In this document: positions 24,886 to 33,442 of the stretch, one piece after another | Numbering within the stretch: the stretch's first letter is position 1 | How the letters are laid out: every line of letters starts with the position of its first letter | From: Clostridioides difficile | Lineage (GTDB): Bacteria; Bacillota; Clostridia; Peptostreptococcales; Peptostreptococcaceae | Direction of reading: 5' to 3' | Assembly (NCBI RefSeq): GCF_900243075.1 | Contig: NZ_OEZH01000015.1 | Location: 53,043 to 117,042 of the forward strand | Length of the DNA: 64,000 nucleotides | Position numbers and translations under genes: made by a program | The notes under the pieces: generated by a model | Seen by the model: the letters and a program-made list of their open reading frames with translations, nothing else | Told to the model about the DNA's origin: nothing | The model's database searches: none

Positions 24886-27078
24886 ATGAAGTACATAACA
24901 AAAAGAGATGGTACAAAAGAACTTTTTAGTAAAAGTAAGATTGAAGATGCTGTCTATAAGGCTAGTATAAATAGTGAAGGTGGAGTGGATAGAGATTTAG
25001 CATATGATATATCAAGAAAAATAGCTAACGACTATAATTCTATGGAAAAGTGCTTATCCGTAGAAGAAATACAAGATATAGTTGAAGTATTACTTATGGA
25101 ATCAAATAGAAAAGATATAGCAAAACACTACATATTATATAGAGAAAGACGTTCTGAAATAAGAACTAAAGCTTGGGAGTTTGATGAATTACAAAAATCA
25201 ATCTGGAAGAACAAGTATAGACATAATGGTGAGAGTTTTGATGAATGGATAAAGAGAATTTCAAATAATAGTTCAAGAATATCAAAGTTAATAAGACAAA
25301 AAAGATTTCTATTTGCTGGAAGAATTTTAGCAAATAGAGGATTACAGAAAGAGGGAAAGAAAGTAACATATTCAAATTGCTATGTAATAGAACCACCAAA
25401 AGACAGTATAGAAGATATTTTTGATACTGCAAAAAAACTTGCTAGAACATTTAGTTATGGTGGAGGAGTTGGAATTGATATTTCAAAGTTAAGACCAAAG
25501 GGTGCAAAAGTAAATAATGCTGCAAAACATACGACTGGAGCAGTTTCTTTTATGGAGCTTTACAGCATGACAACTGGCTTGATTGGTCAAAGAGGGAGAA
25601 GAGGAGCTCTTATGATTTCTATGGACGTTAATCATCCAGAGATAGAAGAGTTTATAGATATAAAGACAGATTTAGAGAAAGTTACTAAAGCAAATATTTC
25701 TGTAAGAGTAACAGATGAATTTATGCAAGCTGTAAAGGAAAAAAAGCTATATAATTGTACTTTTGAAGTTGAAACTACTGGAGAAAAAATAGTTAAGATA
25801 GTAAATGCGTATGATTTGTTTAATAAATTCGTAAAAAATAACTGGGATTATGCAGAGCCAGGTATATTGTTCTGGGATAAAATAAGAACCTATAATTTTA
25901 TGAGTGAAGATAAGGACTTTTGCTTTTCAGGAGTAAATCCTTGTGCGGAAGAGCCACTTCCAAGTGGAGGAAGTTGTCTGCTTGGTTCAATAAACTTGTC
26001 AGAGTTTGTAATACAACCATTTGGGGAACATGCTACATTTGATATTAATAAATTAAAATCTTGTGTTAGAGAAGCTGTAGTAGCTTTAAATGATGTCTTA
26101 GATGAGGGATTAAACCTACATCCATTACAGGAGCAAAGAGATAGTGTACATAAATATAGACAAATAGGCTTAGGTGTAATGGGTATAGCTGATATGCTTA
26201 TAAAGATGGGAATAAGATATGGCTCTGATGAATCTTTAGAATTATGTGATTTAATTGGTAAAACTATGTTAAATGAAGCTGTAAAGCAATCAGCACTAAT
26301 TGCTAAAGAATATGGGACATTTAGTGAGTACAAATATGAAAATATTTCTAAATCTAAGTTTTTTATAGACAACTTAAATGAAGATACCAAGGAAATGGTT
26401 AAAAAGTATGGGCTTAGAAATTCGCAACTTTTAACTATACCTCCTACAGGTTCTATATCTACAATGATAGGTATTAGCGGTGGAATAGAACCTATATTTA
26501 ATCTTTCATATATAAGAAAAACTGAAAGCTTACATGATGAAGATGTTTATTATAAAGTATATACTCCAATTGTTAAAGAGTATATGGATAAAAAAAGGAT
26601 TACAGATGAAGAATGTTTACCAGATTTTTTTGTTACTGCTATGAATATAGGATATGAAGAAAGGATAAACATGCAAAAAGTGTGGCAAAAGTATATTGAT
26701 GCTTCTATATCATCTACAATAAATATACCTTTTGAAACTACAGTTGAAGATGTTTTCAATATATATATTAAGGCATGGGAGGCTGGTCTTAAAGGAGTGA
26801 CAATATTTAGAGATGGATGCAAAAGGAGTGGAATTTTAATAAATGAAAAAAAGGAAGAAAATAATAAAGAAAATAATAAAAAAGAAGATAACAAAAAAGA
26901 ATGTTATAAAAATAATAAAAAAGAAAAAAATAATAAAGATGAAAAAGCCAAAGAAATAATAAATAAAAATTTTGAAGAAGATGAAAAATTTGTGTGCCCT
27001 GAATGTGGAAGTGAAGGAATTGCACATACAGGCGGATGCAGTATATGTTTAAAATGTGGATATAGTGGATGCAATTAA
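24886..27078 (+). CDS. nrdJ: Adenosylcobalamin-dependent (class II) ribonucleotide reductase
   Basis: The 730-residue enzyme makes deoxyribonucleotides using a B12-derived radical. An ATP-cone domain starts the protein (ITKRDGTKELFSKSKIEDAV, about residues 3-90). The catalytic barrel shows TYSNCYVIEPP, GGGVGIDISKLRPKGAKV, NPCAEEPLPSGGSCLLGSIN and LLTIPPTGSISTMIGISGG. A Lys/Asn/Glu-rich low-complexity linker (about residues 650-695) joins the core to a Cys-rich tail, CPECGSEG and CLKCGYSGC, that probably binds zinc and helps re-reduce the active site. SD TTGGAGGT precedes the ATG. No cobalamin riboswitch was recognised upstream. It works with or without oxygen, unlike class I or III enzymes. 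Confidence 0.93.
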   Translation: MKYITKRDGTKELFSKSKIEDAVYKASINSEGGVDRDLAYDISRKIANDYNSMEKCLSVEEIQDIVEVLLMESNRKDIAKHYILYRERRSEIRTKAWEFDELQKSIWKNKYRHNGESFDEWIKRISNNSSRISKLIRQKRFLFAGRILANRGLQKEGKKVTYSNCYVIEPPKDSIEDIFDTAKKLARTFSYGGGVGIDISKLRPKGAKVNNAAKHTTGAVSFMELYSMTTGLIGQRGRRGALMISMDVNHPEIEEFIDIKTDLEKVTKANISVRVTDEFMQAVKEKKLYNCTFEVETTGEKIVKIVNAYDLFNKFVKNNWDYAEPGILFWDKIRTYNFMSEDKDFCFSGVNPCAEEPLPSGGSCLLGSINLSEFVIQPFGEHATFDINKLKSCVREAVVALNDVLDEGLNLHPLQEQRDSVHKYRQIGLGVMGIADMLIKMGIRYGSDESLELCDLIGKTMLNEAVKQSALIAKEYGTFSEYKYENISKSKFFIDNLNEDTKEMVKKYGLRNSQLLTIPPTGSISTMIGISGGIEPIFNLSYIRKTESLHDEDVYYKVYTPIVKEYMDKKRITDEECLPDFFVTAMNIGYEERINMQKVWQKYIDASISSTINIPFETTVEDVFNIYIKAWEAGLKGVTIFRDGCKRSGILINEKKEENNKENNKKEDNKKECYKNNKKEKNNKDEKAKEIINKNFEEDEKFVCPECGSEGIAHTGGCSICLKCGYSGCN

Positions 27079-27137
27079 ACTCTGAATTAACAAAATTTTT
27101 AACTTATATTTTTACAAATGAAAGATGAGGGAAGAGT

Positions 27138-27905
27138 ATGCAAGATAAAAGCGTGAGGGAGATTAAAGAAATAATAGAAACTTTAGAAGTAGAGCAGTAT
27201 ATGAAATATATAGAACTATTAAGAGTAGATGAAAGAAAATCTGTACAAAGTTTAGCTATAAAATTAGCAAAAAAATTGGATAGTATTAGAAAAGAAGAAG
27301 AACGATTAGAAACTATAAATATGTTTGAAAATGAAGGTTATAATAAAGGTTATTTATATATTGGAGGGATTGATGAAGCAGGAAGAGGACCACTTGCTGG
27401 ACCTGTTGTAGCTTCTGTTGTAGTGTTTAAAAAAGATACAAAAATAGAAGGTGTAAATGACTCTAAAAAACTAAGTGAAGCAAAGAGAGATGAACTTTTT
27501 GAAGTAATAAAAAATGAAGCATTAGATTATGGAATAGGAATAGTAAATAATGAAGAAATAGATGAATTTAATATATTAAATGCTACATATATGGCTATGA
27601 AAAAGGCTATAAATTGTTTAAAAAAAGCACCAGATTATTTACTGGTTGATGCAGCAACAATACCAGGAATTGATATAGCTCAAAATCCAATTGTAAAAGG
27701 AGATTCAAAATCTATATCAATAGCAGCAGCAAGTATATTGGCTAAAGTTACTAGAGATAGTATAATGTATCAATATGATAGAGTATACCCAGAATATGGG
27801 TTTAAATCTCACAAGGGATATGGAACTAAAGAACACTATGAAGCTATTGAAAAGTATGGGATAACTCCTATACATAGAAAAAGTTTTTTGAAAAATATAT
27901 TGTAA
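27138..27905 (+). CDS. rnhB: Ribonuclease HII
   Basis: The 255-residue enzyme removes ribonucleotides from DNA and RNA of RNA-DNA hybrids. Core motifs: GGIDEAGRGPLAGPVVASVV with the catalytic DE pair, VNDSKKLSEAKRDELFE, LLVDAATIPG and SIAAASILAKVTRD, ending KSHKGYGTKEHYEAIEKYG. A 70-residue N-terminal helical extension precedes the core, as in several Firmicute RnhB proteins. GAGGGAAG precedes the ATG. Confidence 0.97.
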   Translation: MQDKSVREIKEIIETLEVEQYMKYIELLRVDERKSVQSLAIKLAKKLDSIRKEEERLETINMFENEGYNKGYLYIGGIDEAGRGPLAGPVVASVVVFKKDTKIEGVNDSKKLSEAKRDELFEVIKNEALDYGIGIVNNEEIDEFNILNATYMAMKKAINCLKKAPDYLLVDAATIPGIDIAQNPIVKGDSKSISIAAASILAKVTRDSIMYQYDRVYPEYGFKSHKGYGTKEHYEAIEKYGITPIHRKSFLKNIL

Positions 27906-27957
27906 ATATAATATAATGTATATGATATAAATTACTATAATTAATGGGGGATTAAAG

Positions 27958-28974
27958 ATGGAATATAATGAATTATTAAAAAGTGCTAGAGAAAATTTAA
28001 ATGGAAGTTGTAAAGTTTGTAAAGTTTGTAATGGGGTCGCTTGTGCAGGTGAAGTGCCTGGTATGGGAGGTAAAGGAAGTGGTTCTTCTTTTATAGAAAA
28101 TAGTAAGAGTTTAGAAAAAGTAAAAGTAAATATGAGAGTAATACATGATGTATCAAACCCTGATACATCTATAGAGATGTTTGGGAAAAAAATGAGTGCA
28201 CCTATATTTGCAGCTCCAGTAACAGGAACTACTTTAAATATGGGTGGAAAAATTAATGAAAGAGATTACATAGAGCCAGTAGTTGAAGGCTGTGCTAATA
28301 GTGGCATTTATGCAATGGTTGGAGATACAGCAGTAGATGCTTTTTTAATGGAAAATTTAGATGTAGTTAAAAAATATAATGGAGCTGGAATTGTATTTAT
28401 AAAACCTTGGGATAATGAAAATATTATAAAAAAGATAAGATTAGCCGAAGAAGCTGGTGCATTTGCAGTTGGAGTTGATATAGATGCTTGTGGTCTAGTA
28501 ACCTTATCACTACATGGAAAGCCAGTACTTCCTAAAAATGTTGAACAAATAAAAGAGTTAGTGAAATCTACTAAACTACCATTTATATTGAAAGGAATAA
28601 TGACTGTTGAAGATGCCTTAATGGCAGTTGAAGCAGGGGTAGATGCAATAGTTGTATCAAACCATGGAGGAAGAGTACTTGATTGTACACCAGGAACATG
28701 TGAAGTTCTACCAAAAATTGCTGATGCTGTTAAAGGTAAAGTTACAATACTTGCAGATGGTGGAGTGAGAACAGGCTTAGATGTATTAAAAATGATAGGT
28801 CTAGGAGCAGATGCAGTGTTAATAGGAAGACCTTTTGTGACTGCTTCATTTGGTGGAGCAACTGATGGTGTAGAAACTTATGTAAATAAACTTCAATCAG
28901 AATTAAGTGGTTCTATGATATTAACTGGATGTCAAACTATAAAAGATATTGATGGAAAAGTTATATACAAATAA
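27958..28974 (+). CDS. FMN-dependent alpha-hydroxy-acid dehydrogenase family protein
   Basis: The 338-residue protein is a TIM-barrel flavoenzyme of the lactate oxidase/glycolate oxidase/IDI-2 superfamily. Motifs: APIFAAPVTGT, FILKGIMTVEDALMAVEAGV (substrate Lys), VVSNHGGRVLDCTPGT (His-Arg), ILADGGVRTG and GADAVLIGRPF (FMN phosphate site). It is shorter than typical lactate oxidases. The N-terminus has a cysteine cluster CKVCKVCNGVAC (residues 18-29), uncommon for classical members and a possible Fe-S or metal site. The substrate cannot be named. GGGGGATT precedes the ATG. Confidence 0.85.
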   Translation: MEYNELLKSARENLNGSCKVCKVCNGVACAGEVPGMGGKGSGSSFIENSKSLEKVKVNMRVIHDVSNPDTSIEMFGKKMSAPIFAAPVTGTTLNMGGKINERDYIEPVVEGCANSGIYAMVGDTAVDAFLMENLDVVKKYNGAGIVFIKPWDNENIIKKIRLAEEAGAFAVGVDIDACGLVTLSLHGKPVLPKNVEQIKELVKSTKLPFILKGIMTVEDALMAVEAGVDAIVVSNHGGRVLDCTPGTCEVLPKIADAVKGKVTILADGGVRTGLDVLKMIGLGADAVLIGRPFVTASFGGATDGVETYVNKLQSELSGSMILTGCQTIKDIDGKVIYK

Positions 28975-29039
28975 AATTTTATACAAAAAAGAGGAAAAAT
29001 CGTTTTAATGTAGAATAATTGTACAAAGGGGGAATTTAT

Positions 29040-29288
29040 ATGAGTAGAAAAGCTTATGAAGAAGCCTTAGTAGAATTAGAAAAATTTATTGATGAAAGAA
29101 AAGAAATAATTAAAAGTGCGGAGGACTGTATTGATAAGTACATAGTTGACAGAACGCTACCTTTTGATTACAAAGATAAATGTGTGGAATGGCAACAAGA
29201 GTTACTTGATATTGCAGAGGCACAAATTTTAGAAGCAAATGAATTAAGTGTATTATTACAAGAGAAAAAAGAACTTGAAGAAGATTAA
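29040..29288 (+). CDS. Small conserved hypothetical helical protein
   Basis: The 82-residue protein begins MSRKAYEEALVELEKFIDER, is highly charged and predicted to be mostly helical. I chose ATG 29040, about six bases after AAGGGGGA; an upstream TTG in frame at 29019 precedes the SD. No domain is recognised. It stands alone between the FMN enzyme gene and a terminator. Confidence 0.75.
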   Translation: MSRKAYEEALVELEKFIDERKEIIKSAEDCIDKYIVDRTLPFDYKDKCVEWQQELLDIAEAQILEANELSVLLQEKKELEED

Positions 29289-29301
29289 GTTTTATTAACT
29301 A

Positions 29302-29338
29302 GAAGGGGCTATCTCAAAATATAGATAAGCCTCTTTTT
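29302..29338 (+). terminator. Terminator after the small helical protein gene
   Basis: GGGGCTATCT pairs with AGATAAGCCTC (one bulged A), followed by TTTTTC. It faces the minus-strand carD terminator at 29379-29421. Confidence 0.65.
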
Positions 29339-29378
29339 CACTGTTGGTAATGATTAAGATATACTTGATTTCATACAA

Positions 29379-29421
29379 AAAAGAGTGCCCATGAACTAAA
29401 AAGTTCACTTTGAGGCACTCC
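29379..29421 (-). terminator. Terminator of the CarD-like gene
   Basis: Read on the minus strand, GAGTGCC and GGCACTC form the outer stem, GTGAAC/GTTCAT form an inner hairpin, and TTTTTTG follows. The polarity fits the minus-strand gene at 29456-29953. Confidence 0.75.
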
Positions 29422-29455
29422 ATTTTAGGTTTTTTATTTAAATAAAAACATATGT

Positions 29456-29953
29456 TTAATTATTATTTGCCGAATTTAGTATATGTTTTTTCATTTCTTC
29501 TAATACGATTGTATAAGATTTGCATTGGGCAGCAGCTAATTCTGATAAAGCAAATCTTTGAGCTTTATTTAGAAAGTCCTTATCTGTACTACATAATTGT
29601 TTTGAACAATCTTGTATCATAAGCATTTTAATCAATTTTACAATCTCAAAAACATCTCCTGAATGAAATTTATCATGGTATAGTTTAAGTCTTTGTTTTC
29701 TATCAAAAATCCATACGCCATCTGTTCTATCAATAGATTGGATAAAATTATCAACTTCATTTCCATCCATAACTGGACGCATACCAATTTTGTCAGCATT
29801 TAGAACTGGAATCGAAATTTTAAGGTTACTATTGAAAATAACAGTTAATTCATAATATTTTTGCATCTGATGATTTATTTTTTTTGTTACAATATCATTT
29901 ACATAGCAGGCTCCTTCTTTTGGATACATCACACTTTCACCAATTTTATACAT
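29456..29953 (-). CDS. CarD/CdnL-family transcription regulator
   Basis: The 165-residue protein starts MYKIGESVMYPKEGACYVNDIV, the Tudor-like RNA polymerase interaction domain of the CarD_CdnL_TRCF family. The C-terminal half is helical (about residues 75-160), the usual DNA-binding part. CarD/CdnL proteins bind the beta subunit and stabilise open complexes. VWIFDRKQRLKLYHDKFHSGD joins the two halves. A minus-strand promoter lies about 80 bases upstream of the start and the SD is GGAGGTAC. It is a single-gene unit with its own terminator. Confidence 0.9.
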   Translation of the reverse strand: MYKIGESVMYPKEGACYVNDIVTKKINHQMQKYYELTVIFNSNLKISIPVLNADKIGMRPVMDGNEVDNFIQSIDRTDGVWIFDRKQRLKLYHDKFHSGDVFEIVKLIKMLMIQDCSKQLCSTDKDFLNKAQRFALSELAAAQCKSYTIVLEEMKKHILNSANNN

Positions 29954-30028
29954 ATATTAATTGTACCTCCAAACTTAATTTTAGATATTGCAACTTGAGT
30001 ACAATGCTTTAATTATCTAATAATTATT

Positions 30029-30057
30029 ATTATACCACAAAATGCTTGACAAGTCAA
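30029..30057 (-). promoter_or_regulatory. Promoter of the CarD-like gene
   Basis: On the minus strand, TTGACT (30057-30052) and TATAAT (30034-30029) have a 17-base spacer. The -35 lies in a 12-bp palindrome TTGACTTGTCAA. Confidence 0.65.
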
Positions 30058-30196
30058 AAATATTAATATATAATATTAAGTTTAGCTTTGAGGATATATA
30101 AAATTAAAGATAAAAATATAAGATAAAATGATTTAACATGTTGAAATATCCTGTTATCATTATATAAAACTAGATACGAATTATACTTAGTAATTA

Positions 30197-31261
30197 TTAG
30201 TTTTTAGCAAAATCTCGTAATTTAAGACTCCCTGCCGTTACGAAAATAATTCCAATCAGTATTAGAACTATTATATTTATTAAGATACTACCGTTGTTTT
30301 TAATTGCATCTATAGTCCAATAAAATGGTGTAAGCTTTGAAAGATTAGTCATAAATGATAATTTATCCATTGATGGTATTAGACTAGATATAGATATAGC
30401 CAGACCTATTAAAGAATAAAAAGTAGATATAAGGCTGATAGAATTTTCACTTTTAAATACTCTGGCTATCCAAAATACAAATCCAGTTGCAACAAAACTA
30501 TTTGCTAGCACAATCATCAATATATTTATAGTTAATCTAAAGTCTCCTATAAATGTAAAACACACTAAAGTTAAAATGTATGCAATTGATTGAATAAAAA
30601 ATAACCCTAAAAATATACTAAAAATTATTTTTATATCTTTGTGATTTGTAGAAATAAGTCTTTTTAGTACATTTGATTTTTTTAATGTAAATAAATCAGA
30701 AGCAAGATGTGCTGCATTAATATACATAAAATAACATATTAAAAAAACTACTAAGAATGAATTTTTATTCTTATCTGGTTTTTTATCAATTATATTTGTT
30801 TTGGTCAATTTATCATCTATATTTTTATCCACTTTTAATTTTAATGAGTTAGTAATAAAAGATTCTATTTGTGATTCTGCCCAAAGACTACCACCACCAT
30901 TTTCAGTTTTAAAGCACTTAACTACAGGTCGTTTTAAGTTATCTATATTAGTTGAAAAATTTTCATCTAAGACGAATACAGCAGAAACTTTATTATTTTT
31001 TAATAGACTCATTGCCTTATCTTTCTCATTTAATTCAAATGAGTTTTCTTTTAATTTAGAGCTATTTATTAACTTATGCTCATACTTTCCTGAAGAGTCA
31101 GATACAATTGCTACTGGAGAAAAGTACATTGATTGATTTTCCGAGTTATTGGTAAAAAAGTTAAGAGAAAAAATTAATATAACAGGAAACATAACTATAT
31201 TAATTAAAAGAGAATGATTTTTTATATATCTCTTTATATTTGCAACAATTAATCTAATCAT
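30197..31261 (-). CDS. ABC-2 type transporter permease, second subunit (LnrN-like)
   Basis: The 354-residue membrane protein has one helix near the N-terminus (about residues 15-33), an external loop of about 150 residues (VSDSSGKYEHK to ENGGGSLWAES), then five or six C-terminal helices: the ABC-2/DrrB permease layout. I chose ATG 31261 with GGAGG ten bases upstream; the longer frame overlaps the previous gene. It starts two bases after the upstream permease stop. As last gene of the operon it should pair with the other permease and the ATPase at 32375-33310 to export a toxic compound. Confidence 0.85.
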   Translation of the reverse strand: MIRLIVANIKRYIKNHSLLINIVMFPVILIFSLNFFTNNSENQSMYFSPVAIVSDSSGKYEHKLINSSKLKENSFELNEKDKAMSLLKNNKVSAVFVLDENFSTNIDNLKRPVVKCFKTENGGGSLWAESQIESFITNSLKLKVDKNIDDKLTKTNIIDKKPDKNKNSFLVVFLICYFMYINAAHLASDLFTLKKSNVLKRLISTNHKDIKIIFSIFLGLFFIQSIAYILTLVCFTFIGDFRLTINILMIVLANSFVATGFVFWIARVFKSENSISLISTFYSLIGLAISISSLIPSMDKLSFMTNLSKLTPFYWTIDAIKNNGSILINIIVLILIGIIFVTAGSLKLRDFAKN

Positions 31262-31263
31262 TA

Positions 31264-32361
31264 TTAAACCTCCCTCCATTTGTATTTTTCTTTTATAATA
31301 GTAAGCGTAATCAATATTGTAGAGGCAATTAAACATGTAAAAATTAAGTTTCCTATCGAATCTATAGTTTTAAATGTTTCATAATCACTGAACAATGTTC
31401 CTATTAAATAAGTAGGAGATAAACTTGTAAACTTAGTAAACACATCATTTACTACACTGAAAATACCTCCAAAAATTGCCTGTAGGAAGAGTAATGTATA
31501 AACTATAACTGTACCATATTTCTTACTAAAAAAGCTGGTTACAAAAGAAGATATTGAAGTCATAAAATAAGATGATAAAGCGCAAAGTAAGGTCAATATA
31601 GCAAAATTACCTTTAAATGTTATTCCAAGAATTCTAAAGAATAAGACATATAATAACAAGAATATAAATGAATAAATCCATAAACCTACAAAGTCATAAA
31701 TTAAAAATTGTACTCTAGTTATAGGCATAGAATAAAGCCTTTTTGAAAGTCCTTTTGATTCACTTATATAATTTGATAAAATATTGTTCATTATAAAAAT
31801 TATTACAAGAAATCCTAGTGAAACTAAAGCAAAGTATTCATAAGAATCTTGTTTGACATTATTTTTTATTGTAGAAGTATCAATAGAACTCTTATTAAAT
31901 AAGCTAGATAACTCTTCTGAACTTAGTTTTTGAGAATTATTCAAATATATCTTTTCATGATAAGTGTCTAATATATCCTGAAGTAATACTGTAATATCAT
32001 TGTGAGTCCCAAGGTTTTCTATATTTATAGTGTTTGATTTTTCATCTAATAAATTATTTTCATATCCTTTAGGTATAGTGAGTTTTAAATCTGCCTTAGA
32101 GTCTTCTTTTTGGACTGTTAATACAGAAGATAAATCATCTTTTAAAAATGTTGTCAAATTATTTGATAGCTTTGTGTTATCTTTATCATATATAACAATT
32201 GATGTAGGGTCTGTTTGTATAGGATTTTGAAACATGCTTTCTGTAACCATTCCAAGAAACCAAGATAGAATCAAAGGCAAAGCTAAAAAATATATTAAGT
32301 TAAGTATAAAGGAGCTTCTTAAACCTTTTAGCATAGTTTTTACACTCATGTATAATTTCAT
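31264..32361 (-). CDS. ABC-2 type transporter permease, first subunit (LnrM-like)
   Basis: The 365-residue protein has the same ABC-2 layout: one N-terminal helix (FILNLIYFLALPLILSWFLG, about 17-36), a soluble loop, then helices from about residue 180 (YFALVSLGFLVIIFIMN) to the C-terminus. It begins 13 bases after the ATPase stop. The two permeases differ in sequence, suggesting a heterodimeric channel. The order ATPase-permease-permease after a kinase-regulator pair equals the lnrJKLMN (yfiJKLMN) operon of Bacillus subtilis, which exports linearmycin-type antibiotics. Confidence 0.85.
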   Translation of the reverse strand: MKLYMSVKTMLKGLRSSFILNLIYFLALPLILSWFLGMVTESMFQNPIQTDPTSIVIYDKDNTKLSNNLTTFLKDDLSSVLTVQKEDSKADLKLTIPKGYENNLLDEKSNTINIENLGTHNDITVLLQDILDTYHEKIYLNNSQKLSSEELSSLFNKSSIDTSTIKNNVKQDSYEYFALVSLGFLVIIFIMNNILSNYISESKGLSKRLYSMPITRVQFLIYDFVGLWIYSFIFLLLYVLFFRILGITFKGNFAILTLLCALSSYFMTSISSFVTSFFSKKYGTVIVYTLLFLQAIFGGIFSVVNDVFTKFTSLSPTYLIGTLFSDYETFKTIDSIGNLIFTCLIASTILITLTIIKEKYKWREV

Positions 32362-32374
32362 AAAATCACCCCCA

Positions 32375-33310
32375 CTAGTCCCTTAAATTTTTGCCTGTTA
32401 GATTTAAAAATACATCTTCTAGACTAGGTTCTTCATAAGAAATTCGCACTATTTTTGAATTGTTTTTGTCAACAACAGAGAGTATATCTGTAAGTTGTAA
32501 TTTTTTATCTATATCCAATTCTACTAATGAATTATTTTCTAAAATAGATACAACACCTTTAGTATTTTTTAAATCAAAGATAAGTTGAGCATTTATATTT
32601 TTTATTTCCATAATTAATTTTGTATTTGTAGATACTAATGATTTTAAATAATCATTATCTCCAAAAGCAATCTCTTTACCTTCATCCATAATAAAAATTT
32701 TAGAACAAAGATGTTCAACTTCTTCCATATAGTGAGAAGTATATATTACAGTAGTTTTCTGTTTTTTAGATATATCTTTTATAAAATTGAAAATGTGATT
32801 TCTTGATTGTGGGTCGACACCCACAGTTGGTTCATCTAATATTAATATTTTAGGATGATTTAAGAGTGCTATCCCAATGTTTAACCTTCTTTGCATACCA
32901 CCAGACAATTTTTTGACCTTTTTCTTTTTGACTTCAGTAAGACCTATGACTTCTAATGCTTCATTGATTCTTTCTTGAAGTAACTTTCCTTTTAAACCAT
33001 AGAAAGCTCCAAAGTATTCTAAGTTATCAAAAGGAGTAAGAGCTTCTATAAGTGCTAATTCTTGTGGAACCAATCCTATTATAGATTTTGCTTTTATATA
33101 ATCTTTTGACAAATCTAAACCATTGATTTGAATACTACCACTGTTTGGCAACATAAGATTTGTAATTATATTTATAAGTGTAGATTTACCTGCACCATTT
33201 GGGCCAATAAGCCCAAATATCTCGCCCTCTTTAACAGAAAAGCTGATATTATCAAGTGCTAGTTTATCATTAAATCTTTTTGTTATATTATTTACTTTGA
33301 CTATGTCCAT
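32375..33310 (-). CDS. ABC transporter ATP-binding protein (LnrL/DrrA-like)
   Basis: The 311-residue ATPase has Walker A GLIGPNGAGKSTLIN, Q-loop LVPQELALIEALTPF, signature KLSGGMQRRLNIGIAL, Walker B KILILDEPTVGVDPQS and switch His in YTSHYMEE. A C-terminal domain of about 90 residues ends YEEPSLEDVFLNLTGKNLRD, typical of the DrrA/CcmA-type drug exporters. I chose ATG 33310, seven bases after GGGAGG. It lies 132 bases downstream of the response regulator stop, with a possible attenuator in that gap. Confidence 0.93.
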   Translation of the reverse strand: MDIVKVNNITKRFNDKLALDNISFSVKEGEIFGLIGPNGAGKSTLINIITNLMLPNSGSIQINGLDLSKDYIKAKSIIGLVPQELALIEALTPFDNLEYFGAFYGLKGKLLQERINEALEVIGLTEVKKKKVKKLSGGMQRRLNIGIALLNHPKILILDEPTVGVDPQSRNHIFNFIKDISKKQKTTVIYTSHYMEEVEHLCSKIFIMDEGKEIAFGDNDYLKSLVSTNTKLIMEIKNINAQLIFDLKNTKGVVSILENNSLVELDIDKKLQLTDILSVVDKNNSKIVRISYEEPSLEDVFLNLTGKNLRD

Positions 33311-33395
33311 AATAATACCTCCCAAAATAATTTTGTATAAGTTAAAAATCTATAATACTATAATAAAGAATTATAAACTGTAATTCTATTACTAT

Positions 33396-33427
33396 AAGTC
33401 ACTAAAAAAAGTGACTTAAGTCACTTT
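33396..33427 (-). promoter_or_regulatory. Overlapping hairpins between regulator and transporter genes (possible attenuator)
   Basis: Three 8-bp blocks lie in a row: AAGTCACT (33396-33403), AGTGACTT (33410-33417), AAGTCACT (33418-33425). Read on the minus strand, the first two blocks form AAAGTGAC-TTAA-GTCACTTT followed by more T, a terminator-like hairpin. The second block can instead pair with the third (GTCACT-T6-AGTGAC), which would prevent the first. The blocks could also be DNA sites for the response regulator. Confidence 0.5.
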
Positions 33428-33442
33428 ATATTTTTAGATTTA

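Noticed and set aside
26807..27027. Minus-strand open frames opposite the end of nrdJ, rich in Phe and Ile
   Set aside because: They are shadows of the A-rich Lys/Asn linker of nrdJ. They have no SD and the sequence is low complexity.
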